Assembly: GCF_039555335.1 (NCBI RefSeq) | Contig: NC_092644.1 | Span: forward strand, 49,737,281-49,801,280 | Length of the DNA: 64,000 nt | Source of the DNA: Amphiura filiformis | Lineage: Eukaryota > Echinodermata > Ophiuroidea > Amphilepidida > Amphiuridae | Direction of reading: 5' to 3' | Shown here: positions 28,801 to 40,800 of the stretch, in pieces | How the letters are laid out: each line of letters starts with the position of its first letter | Numbering within the stretch: the stretch's first letter is position 1 | Notes under the pieces: model-generated | Told to the model about the DNA's origin: nothing | Database searches by the model: none | What the model saw: the letters and a program-made list of their open reading frames with translations, nothing else | Translations under genes and position numbers: made by a program

Positions 28801-31800
28801 TTAAAAGGGGACATATCTGACAGTAAATGCTAACATTTTATTGAAAATTAATACTAATCTATTTTTAAAGAAATGTTATAATATCGCTTTAAGTACATTA
28901 CAATCGACGTGTAAAAACCGAATTTTGAAAAATATTGAGGGCGTCCTCCTCAGCAAATGTTACAATATGGCTTTAATATTGACTTAATAGGAAATTAATG
29001 GAGAAATGTTTGGTCAATGCATTACATTAATATTAAACGTTATCACAATTGATAATTGGCTCCATTGCCAAAGACATAACATTACCTATCTTTTATATAC
29101 TTTAATAGATTTATCAAACATGACTTGCCCCAAATCGTTTTCACCTGTCAAAGTGGGGAATGCATTCATCAGGTCTATGTATGCGATGAAAACAAGGATT
29201 GTGTCGATGGAAGTGATGAAATCTGTGAAAATGGTAAGATTAGCTTAACATTGAAGTGTAAAGTAACGAATGGCAGTTTGCCTGGTGAATTACAGCATGT
29301 CTCAAAAAAAATTGTGCAAGTGAAAAGCGTCCTCTCTGGCAATTAGAAAATACCGTTGTGACATAATGCTTACATCAACGTTAATGGCTTAGTCTTAGCT
29401 CTCAAATGCCGTTTGTTCTGTTCAATTTGCTTATTTTAATCTTGAGGTATGTTTAGTTAAGGACGAAAGGGTAAAATCACAATTGTGCCACTTTTACTAG
29501 GGAAGAGGGCTTTACATGTAACAGTGATAGCATCAAGTTTATCATGAGTTCCTTCGTGAAATCAAAAGAATGCATGAATTACACAATACAAACTGTTTTT
29601 GACTGTTTTGACTGTTTTATCATGATGCAGGAATGATGATTCTCTTTTTCCACTTAAAAGAGATTAAAAGATAAATAAATATTTCACATTCTGCTGTAAA
29701 AATTGAATACATGTGCATGTCAATGATTTTATCACGGTAAATACTGTTCTCTTAGTCACTTAAAAATTACTACACCTGCCCAATTTTGTGCCTATTTTTG
29801 CATTTTTCTCAAAATTATAGCGCATTGGTGACAAGTAAGATATGTATATTATAGGGGCAAGGACTACAACTATTGCACTGGAAATTCAGCAACTCAAAGC
29901 AAGTAGTTACTGATTTATTGATCAAATATTGGTTTTCCCTCATTTTTGACTGTTACTCCACAACTGTTGTCTGTGCTGAAATAAAATTTCCAGTACAGTA
30001 GTTGTAGTCCTTGCCCCTATAATATACATATCTTACTTGTCCCCAATGCGCTATACTTGTTGAGAAAAATGCAAAAATAGGCACAAAATTGGGCAGGGGT
30101 GTAGTACCCCCTTAAGACATGTTAAAAGACAAACAAATATTGCGCACTTATACATGTTATAGGTTAATGAATGCGTATTACTTGTTGAGAGAGATATTAG
30201 ACAAAATAATGCACGCGTGCTGATGTTGATGAGTCTAATGCATGCGCCCCGAAAGGGGGGGTGCATTAGACGCATCAACATCAGCTATCATTGATTTACA
30301 TGTACAGCTCTCTTCCCTAGTAAAAGTGGCACAATTGTGATTTTACCCTTTCGTGGTTAAATAAACATATCTCGAAATTGGAACAAGCAAATTGAACAGA
30401 ACAAACGGCATTTTAGAGCTAAGATTTCGCCCGTGACGTTGATGTAAGCATTATTCCACAACGGTATTTTCTAATTGCCAAAGAGGGCGCTTTTCACTTG
30501 CACAATTTTTTTTTGAGACAGGCTGTATGTACTAATGTGAGACCCTAAAATAACATTATGTTGGAATGTTTTGCATACCGTTTTCAAAAATGTTTTGGAA
30601 CGTTATTAAAACGTTTTATATTCTTTATATAACTCGAAAATAAAACGTTTCTGTAAAATTGAAGGAATGAGAACAAGTAAAAGATGAGGCATGGATAAAT
30701 TACACAATGATATCAAAAATGCAAAACGAAATTATATTGTTGATAAACTTGAGGAAAGCAAGGATAATCCAAAGCAATTGTGGAAACAACTTAAAACCCT
30801 TGGGTATAAGAAAAGTACTAAGGAATCTAACGGTATTGTTCTAGATGTTTAGGGTGAAAAGCTTTTTGACAAAAGGGATGTTGCGGATCATTTCAATCAT
30901 TTTTTTTACTGAAATTGCTTCAAATCTGGTTGGTAAACTTCCCAAGCAATCTACTTTTGATTATAGTGTTGATACAGACACATTTAAATATTTTTATAAG
31001 AATGTTCCGGCTGACTCCTTTGAACTTCAAGAGGTTTGCGAGGAGTTTATTTTTGAGGAATTAAACAGTCTTAATACAAGCAAGAGCACTGGACTTGACA
31101 ACCTTCCAGCCCGTTTTATCAAAGATGCGGCAGAGGCTATTAAAGGGCAAATCACTTTCATTATCAACCTTTCTCTTCGGTCCGGCATTGTTCCAACTCA
31201 AATGAAATTGGCAAAAGTCATCCCTCTCTACAAAAAGAAGAGTAGGCTGGATGCAGGTAATTATAGACCTGTTAGCATTCTCCCAGTTGTCTCCAAAATT
31301 TTAGAAGAGGCTGTCTTTTTCCAATTTAACAAATTCCTGGTTGAAAATAAACTTCTTTATGAATTCCAATCTGGCTTCAGAGGATCATACTCAACTGACA
31401 CTTGCCTCATTCACCTTCAAGATCATATCAGAAAGAAAACTGCTGCTGGCTTCTATACTGGGATGCTTTTATTAGATATCCAGAAGGCATTTGACAGTGT
31501 TGACCATAACATCTTGTGTAACAAACTGTCTGCCATGGGTGTTAAGTCCACAGCCTGGTTTGAATCATATCTTTGTGATCGTAAACAAATTGTTCAAATT
31601 GATGGGGTTGAGTCTGATCCTCTTGTCATAACATGCGGAGTTCCCCAAGGCAGTATTTAGGTCCTCTTTTATTCCTATGCTATGTTAATGACATGTCCAC
31701 TTCTATTAATTGTATTATGTTGCAGTATGCTGATGATAGTGCTTTGATATATTCGACAAAGATCCAGAGAGAATCAGTCATGTTCTTCGTGATAACTTGG

Positions 31801-34800
31801 AGAGCTGCAATAAATGGCTTATAGAAAATAATCTCTCTCTGCACACAGGCAAAACTGAACTGATTCTCTTTGGATCGAAGCGTAAGGTCAATAATGTTTC
31901 TGATTTTTCTATCATTCTTAACAATGGTCAAATAATTAAGTCTAAGCATACTGTTGTTTATCTTGGTCTAGAACTTAATCAGTTTCTTGATGGTGAGGAA
32001 ATTGCAACCAAAATTGTGAAACAAGTTAATTCTCGTTTGAAATTCCTCTACAGACAAGCAAATTTTTTAAATCAAAAAGTGAAGAAAATGGTCTGCTCAG
32101 CTCATTTTTTGTGCCTGTTTGATTATTCTATTTCCTCCTGGTATTGTGCCATTTCTAAATAGCATTCGATCAGATTGCAGCGAGCTCAGAACAAAGTTAT
32201 CAGATTTATTCTGGGCAAAGATCACATGTATCATATTAACAAAGCTGACTTTCAGGATTTAGGCATTTCAAATATCAGGACAAGGGCTGAGCAGCTCCGT
32301 TTGAACCATGTTTTTAATATTTTTCATGATGTTTGCCCAAGCTATATGAAAGAAAACTTTGTCAAATTATCTCATCTTCATCGTTATAACACTAGGGGTA
32401 GCAATTTTAACTTCCAAGTTCCAAAAATCAAAACAGCAGATTCTGCTTCCTTTTTTACAATGCAATCCATGATTGGAACAAACTTCCCGAAAATGTCAAA
32501 TTGTGCAATATAAAATCAAGGTTTAAAAAAGATGCTAAAATTATCCTCTTAGACCACATGGTTATATAGTTTTAAATATTGTAATTTAGGTGTTTCATGT
32601 TTTAAATAGTTGTAATATATATTATATATTCATTGTTAGTTATAAGGACCCCTTTGGAAATAAGTCGCTGACTTTAAGGGATATCCTTGGCATATTATCG
32701 TGTCAATTTTTATGTTTTAATTTGTATTTTATAATAATTATGTTTTTGTATATATGTTCTGTGCAATATGTTATTTGACTCTTACGATGATATGCTTAAT
32801 AAACTCAAATCAAATCAAACTCAAATCAAATCAAGATAGGAAGCTGGCGTGCCTGCTCTGGCTGGTTATTTTCCAAATAACATGGATCCGAGCCTATAAG
32901 ATCTGTTGGTAAGCTTTCCCCTTTTGAAACTAATCTCAATTAGTTACAACAATTACTTAAACATGGCGTACACTTGTCATTTCCTCTTACAGAGACAAAT
33001 ATTGAAGGTCCTCTGCTTACATGCCCGGTTGGAAAATGGTTATGCAACGTGACCGACAGCTGTTTGCCAATTTCTCTGTTTTGTGACTTTATTCCACATT
33101 GCGAATATGGAAGTGACGAACATTGTGGTGAGAATAATAATCGTGTGTGCGTATGTGTTTGCCGTCAAACGCGGATATTTTATGGAACTTGACATTTCAT
33201 TGCAAATGTTTCTCTATACTACTATAGACTCTTTACTCTCGGAGTTTGCGCGCCGACAGCCCCCTCTCCCACATCGGATTTTGGTTACCCACTAAATGTA
33301 CATACGAGTACATGAGTGGTGGGTGCTGGTAATGTTGACAAGGGCCAAGAATGAGTTCAATGTTAACTTTGCTATGCTTCTAATTGGATAAAAGTAACAT
33401 TAGATCTGATTTAAATTTTTACTTAATTAAAAATATCATGTGTTATAACAATCATGATTTAAGCCTATATATCCACCTCGGGTGCTAGATACACAAACGG
33501 CGATAGCGCGCCACGTGGGGAGTTACCTTGGCTGGCCAAGCTTTCTGTGCCCATAATGTGCTTTCGCATGATGACGCAATCGCATCACGTGGGATACGTG
33601 CGCTCGCAGTTGCTGGGTGCTCTCTATTGTATATAGCTTTGGAATAAGTTAGAGTTGAATTTACATTTCATAACCATGTCAATTAACATCCAACTGGCGC
33701 TTGGACATAATTTTAAAACGAACGCTAGGCAGTAAGCTTTAGGGTCAGGCGTACTCGCATAAATAGACTTGGGACTCAACGCCTACAGGTAGTCTCCTTC
33801 GTAGCCCCATTTAAATTTAAATCAAAATATCAATTCATTTTCACAACGATATTACATTTAGAAAGAGAAAAAAGCTATCATTTGGGATGTGTGTTGTGTT
33901 TTGTGGAAAGGCGTAGATGGGTTGAAAATTATTGTTGATCCAAAGGAGACCAACAAGCACGTTGTACAAGTAGCCCACTGGTAGACCTCTGTATTTTACA
34001 TATTTTACACATTTACGTACTCTTTCCATATAAGGCTATCCCAATTGTTCGAGTGACCAATTCCAGTGCAACAATGGACAGTGTATTAACATTACCAAGC
34101 AGTGTGATTTGGTTAGCGATTGTATTGATCAAAGTGACGAATATCGATGTGGTAGGTTGACACGGTTGTTTGATGCATGTAGAGCAATAATTGAAGACCA
34201 AATTCAAAAGACTAGTTTGCCTATGACGTCCTGTCAACTTTGACCAAAAATGTTGTACTGCGCAGGTCAGCAACCAATCACGCCGCGCCTTTGCCATGAC
34301 GTCAGACGCAAACTAGTGTGTTAATTCGGTCTTCAATTATAGAGTCATTTTCAACTAAATATGATCACTGATGGCGCTATTAATCTTAAAACTTGTTTGC
34401 TTATTTAAAAGGGATGTTCACTTGTATACCGTCATCAAAACATAAGAAAAATGAAGTCTGGCGGATTCTCTCTACTGGGAGTAAAGCGTTCTGTACACAA
34501 CTAATTCGGCAGCTGAAATGTTATTTTTTTCAGATACCAACTCAAACGGGTTCCAGTGTTTCAGCGGTATTTGGATTCCATCAGAAGCGAAATGTAATCA
34601 CCAAATAGACTGTGGTGGACAAGATCACGAGGACGAGACTGATTGTTCTTACCTTTCTTCTGGTATATTGAATTACTCTAGTAACGTTATTGATTTCAAT
34701 CGACAAAGAGGAAGAGTGGCTTCGAAAAGAGCCGTTCAGGATACACTGTCCCACCTATGATGGTCATTATATTGGATTTGAAAAGTGCCCGCTAAAAATC

Positions 34801-37800
34801 GATTTAAGATAGTGCCATGAGCGCTCTTAATTGAGTGAATATGTGCCTTGTCGCTATTATTATTATTATTATTATCTTGATAACGAATGTTGGTCACAGA
34901 ATACTTCCAGAGAATACTTCCAGAGAATATAATACACGCAGTTAACAACAATTGAGAAAACAAGCAGTGTTAATTTTCAGATATATCCCCTCTGCTAAAA
35001 TTAGATATGAAATTGACTCATTTATGTAATAATAATAATACCAGAATTATGCATTGCAGACGAATTGGAAAATCGATGGGATTACAATGATGTGATTCAG
35101 TGCAAAAACGGTGCCATAGTGGACAATAACTACCGATGTATGTATGGCGTAAACAAATATGGTTATCCCCTTGGATGCCCAGATGCTACTCATTTGGAAA
35201 ACTGTAGTAAGTGAATTCTTAAACAGATGAATAAATATATGTGCCAGGCAAATGGGCAAATGTCAATGGTTTATGAATAGCGAACGAGGCAATACATTGC
35301 TACGCACACTCTTCGTCTTTCATTGAGTTTTTCCACAGAAAACGCACGGGCTTAAAACGCCGTGCGTAATGTGTTGGATGCGAGCAACAACTTTTTAATT
35401 TTGATTTAATCGCACTATTTTATAGGTAACTTTACATGTGATTCGACGACATTCAAATGTCCGCAGTCATATTGTATTCCTCTCAAGAATCGTTGTGATG
35501 CCGCATGGGACTGTCCAAATGGAGAGGATGAGAAGAATTGCGGTAGGTTTCAAGATAATAAAAAAAAGATGGTTATTTGGTCTTCCGAATACGAATATGC
35601 TGATAATGTACACGGTCTTGTAAAAATGAAACGGTTTTTATTAATAAAGACACATTCTCCTATTCCAATAACATTTGTATAGCCACAAAGCCTCTTTTCT
35701 TACATAACCTGGGTGAATCATACAATGTTTAGCACTGTTCTCCGATGATGCCCAGTACAGACACCAAGGTGTTACACTGTTTGTCGTTCCCCGCCCACAA
35801 TTCAATACAGTAATTGAGAGAAGGGATAATAATTTACTTACTTATCTCTTTGTAGCATCGTATGTATGTAAAGGAATGTACCGTTGTCATTACTCCTTAA
35901 ATTGCATAATCCACTCAGAAGTTTGCAACGGCATCAGAGACTGCCCAAATGGTGATGACGAAATGTTTTGCGGTATGTTTAACTGATTATACGTTTGCAC
36001 AAATTTTAACTTTCCTGTATTTTTGCAGTTCATTTAAAAGTATAGATCTGCACCCATAGGAAAAACAAATAAACTGTCCTCCTTGCAGAATGACACAATA
36101 ATTCTACAGTTGGTAAAGCGAGCGCCACAAGAGTATAAGAGACTTGTATTTTAAAAAATGCAAACAAAGTTCAGGCACATGCTGATAAATTAATGAGCTA
36201 CTGTGTAAGCATTCTTCGTAAGTTTGCATTTTTTGTAAATTTTCTTTTTAACCTTATAATATTCTCGACCTCAGATATTGAATGTCCACTTGGCTGTGTA
36301 TGTAACGGGTTGTCATATGAGTGTCACACTACAACCTGGAATGGAGAAAAAGCTCAACTTGTTCCAAAAAATATCAAAAGCTTGTGAGTATCCCCGGTCG
36401 TAAAAAGGACTAACTTGCACATGTCAAGGCAGTTAAGCTAGAACCCTGGTGCCCTGTCTCATTACCGCTCATGCACTGCCCAACCACAATTGGGAAGCAA
36501 TCAAGAAAAATCGGGAAGCGAGTGGTGACAAGAAAGTTTCGCACCATGTACGTCGAAGTTCACTTTTCAAAGGGCGAACTGTTGTTAAGAAAACAAAACG
36601 ACTGGTAAACAAGTCTACTAAATGACCTCAAAAGGTCAAGTCGTCTGTGAAAAATAAAATGACGAAATTGCAACAAGAATTGTCAGTGACTGTCACCCTT
36701 ACGAGTGAAAATACAGCTTACTTAGCCAGTGTCAACATGGTGTCACGGTTTGAATATTTTCCTATATATTGGACATATCTCCACAGCTATATGGTTTTTC
36801 ACAATATAACGGTATCTAGGGTTATATCTATATCACTGATAGGCCTGAGCGATGCATGAAAATGTGACGAGGAACTATTTGTGTGTGGGTCATCTGAAAA
36901 AGCTGATTTAAAATAAGTAAAATTGACCAGGTTATTAGCAAAAAATGTACAATTTGGGTTCCATATGCTTCAAAATGGTATATTTTCTCTCATTATGTGA
37001 CATGTTTGTTAAAATATTACCAAAATTAATCCGCACGGCATCGATTTTAGTAAATATTCTCCGTACCTAATTGTGACTTTCAGCTTCGAGGGCGCACTGC
37101 CATTTTAAGCCATTTACGGTTCAGTGCGTTAAAACGATAAAGTCTCAGGTCAACCTATGTTGACTTTTTGATCATTTGGCATCAAAATCATCTAGTTTCA
37201 TCTGATATTATTGGCGTTTAACATTGAGATTCTGAATATGAGAAAATTACGCCTGAAATTAGCCATTTTTCCATTGATAACTTGGTAATAGGCAATAGTG
37301 GTATTGAACCATTATAGAGATGCCTACACCTGCATATACGCCCCGTATTCAATTAGGCTACCGGTCGGTGATCTTGTGCTTGGCACGCGATCGGGGTCTA
37401 AGGTTCGTATTTCGGGGTTACGGGTACCAAGTGACTTCTTTTTTCTTCTCTCCTTTTCGTTCCTTCTTTATAGCAGGGTTAAAGCCAATCACTTATTAGT
37501 CAATTTTGAAGCGAAATTGAGTATAACAACTTGTTTCAAATGCCTTTCTTTTATAGAAACGTGACGGGAGTAAGAAGTCCATATACCAATCCGGGCAATG
37601 CCTCCATTTTAGAAAAATTGCACTTGAACCCCAGTCATTACAAACTGCTTATATTCCTGTAAGTAATATTTACATTACTCCTGTCAATTGCAACTAAATG
37701 ATACTAAAGTTTACACCCAAATAGAATACATGATCCAGTAGACGTCATCTTATGGAACAACCGGGCTGAACTTCATCAATTAAGGTAGAAGTTGCGTCCG

Positions 37801-40800
37801 CATTATCCACTTTCTGATAAGGATCATGGATGGTTTCCAAGATTACCAGCCTCCTTTTACAGTCACATTCATAGACTTCTAGAAGGTCTTTTATCCCATT
37901 AGCAGAAGCAGTAGTCAACGCCATTAGTGCGCGTTATAGAGTACCGAAGTGATGACGTCACAAAAAACTTTTTTTACATTTCAGCATTTTTATGACCATA
38001 TTTCAGTAGAACATGATGAAAAACATCCGCAGTCCAAATTTGGTGGGAATCGGATCATGAGTGTCCTATATATTGTCGCATGAATATTTAATTAGCCCCA
38101 TTGAAATCAGTGTTGATTGGCCTGGTTCCAAATAGTTATGAACCAGGCCAATTTACACTGATTTGAATGGGGCTAATTAGTTATTCATGCGGCCATATTT
38201 CGGGCCCTCATGATCCGATTCCCACCAAATTTGGACTGTGGATGTTTTTCATCATGTTCTACTGAAATATGGTCATGAAAATGCTGAAATGCAAAAAAGA
38301 AAATTTCATGACGTCACACTTCGATACTCTATACAACAACTCAAAAGTGTAGTAAAGATAGAATGGTAACATCTCCGATCCTTTCAGTGTCTACGTACGC
38401 AGGAGTTCTGCGGTTGTGATGTTATTGCTCCATTCCTATTTATGGCGTTGATCGTTGCATTCTCTCCAACAAAAAGCAGTTAAGCTCATATTCTATGGCA
38501 CCAGACTTGATCGCCCCACACCATTGATGCATAACCTTTATAGTAGATTACAGTAAGAGATCGGATCAATTTCAAACTCTGAATGACTTCAAATGCTGGC
38601 ATGAATCTGCCCCCTTCATACCTCACTGAATTAATATTATACAGAATACGCTTATCTGGACCCATCACAAGATCCTCTATAGATACCAGTCTTCTGAACA
38701 CACACACACACACACACATCGGTAAAAATCGCAGTGGGGACAAGTCTTTTCATTATGCTGGTCCAGCATTGTGGAACTGCCTCCCACATTCCACCAGGGA
38801 GGCAACCTCGGTGGTAGCATTCAGAAAATTTCTTAGTGCTCATTATTATCATTTTTGACATTTTGCTTTAGTTCATTCTCTTTTTTTTGCAGTTTTTCAC
38901 TTAGCGCATTGATCTATATATTTGTAATAGTGTACTGATGTATGACGTAAACTTTTTCTTCACGGCCGTGAGACATTTTCGAGAAAATAAAATCATTACT
39001 TCGCAGGCAGATCCGCTATATGAGGTGTTGTGGCGTGTGGTCGTGAGTGCGCGCTGGTTCGAATCCGAATGGTTCTGATTTTGTTTTTCCTTAGTGCCAG
39101 TTTGCCTGAGCTCTATTTCTTTATAATTAAAATACACAGTTCTTGTTAGGGGAACCTTATATGTTTCAAGAATATTCATTGTATTGGATAATAATATGGA
39201 AAATCCCTGTAGATGATAAATATTATGTTTTGAAAAAACTCCATGTTGATGGCTAACCTAAAATATTTATGCAAAGGTGACAATTCTGAAAGTTCTTAAC
39301 CTTTCTCATATTCTTAACATTATATTATGCAATATAGTTTATACGCTTCCAGATTCAACTTAGCAAAAGGTAAGTTCCAGTATTAGATTTATTTCCATAT
39401 ATTTATAATCAGTGTGCTTATACTGGTATTATTTTATAATATTCATCTTTTTTCTTTTCAGTGATCTTTCTTCCGATGGAATTTCCTTCATAGGACAAGG
39501 AGTTTTTCTGGAAAATATCAATCTGAAATATTTGTATGTTTACGTTTAATATTTATAACTTATAAGTTAAAACTGTAGTAAAACAGCATAAATGAAATTA
39601 CCTGAATAGAAATTAAGTAAACACTATGACAAGTGGCTCAATACTTAAAGGTCCATTCAGTGTTTTGCTCATCCGGACGATTGTAAAAATCATAAAACTT
39701 CAGATTTTGGTACCTTTGACATTGTCATAGTAAACATAGCCTGCTAGTGATTCAGTGAGACAAAATAAGTCATTTCACACGGATCTGTAAATTAGATACT
39801 GACAGTATGTAAATTAGCGACATGTATTTTAATGGGGCAGAAACTTCGTCAGTACTGCTGTTTTCTTTGTGTTTTGTCAAATTTGTCATTGCAAAAATAC
39901 CAAATGACAATTTGAATGACTTATCCTTCACTTTTAAGCAATTTATAAACAATTTTAATTAACTGAATGGGTCTTTAATCAGAGAAGTAAGCTTTAGATC
40001 TAATTTTCAATGACGACACTTTTTGAAATGATAAAATCAGCATTCATGCTACAACTATGGCAGAATATATTAAAAAAGACTAGCTTTTTTTTAAACATGA
40101 CGTAATAAAACAAAGGTATGCTCATTCACCTATTATCTTTTCTTTAAATACAGGAGTCTGGCAAAAAATAACATTACACAACTTTTCCAAAGAGTATTTG
40201 ATGGGCTTTCGACACTCCAACAACTGTAAGTTCTATTATCAATATTGTTTGTGGGTGATTAGCTACTAGATTACTACTTATCTGAAGTTAGATCTTTTTA
40301 AAGTCGCCAACATTTTGCCCAAAGACACAGTGCAACAATACTATATATATTTGAGACTAAGCAAATTATATATTAGTCATGTTAGGTGGTGCAGCCAGAC
40401 GCTTACATCGATTTCGACCAAACTTGGGCAATAGAAGCACTGGCCCAAGCTTAAGGGAAGGTGTGCACCAAAAACACTTTTTTCTTATTAAACCTGCTAG
40501 ACACTTCATATATGGCGTCAATGACACTTGGGGTGAATAAAAGCGAAAAATGAAAAAAAAAACCCTAATTTGGATATTTTATTGGCGGCCATCTTGGATT
40601 TTTTGGTGTCGGATTTCAAAAGAGTCCAGGTACACAACGAAACATGTTATAAACCTTATTCTTTTTTTAATGAAAGATAATAAACAAATCTAAAACATGT
40701 AGGAGTTAGATTTTTTTTAAACATTCCATTTTCTCAGGAAAAGATAAAATCAAATTATAGAGGGCGCTATTGAGAGCAAAATGTCCATGTTTTACTTTAC

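Noticed and set aside
34663-34757. Continuation of LDLa 6 to a stop codon as a terminal exon
   Set aside because: A donor G|GTATAT at 34663 restores phase to further LDLa, LRR and 7TM exons; the extension has no domain character.
39353-39369. 17-nt exon between CCAG and GTAAGT
   Set aside because: Its length breaks the phase-2 LRR frame, whereas exon 28 joins exon 29 directly into a perfect LRR (LLIFL|DLSSDG).
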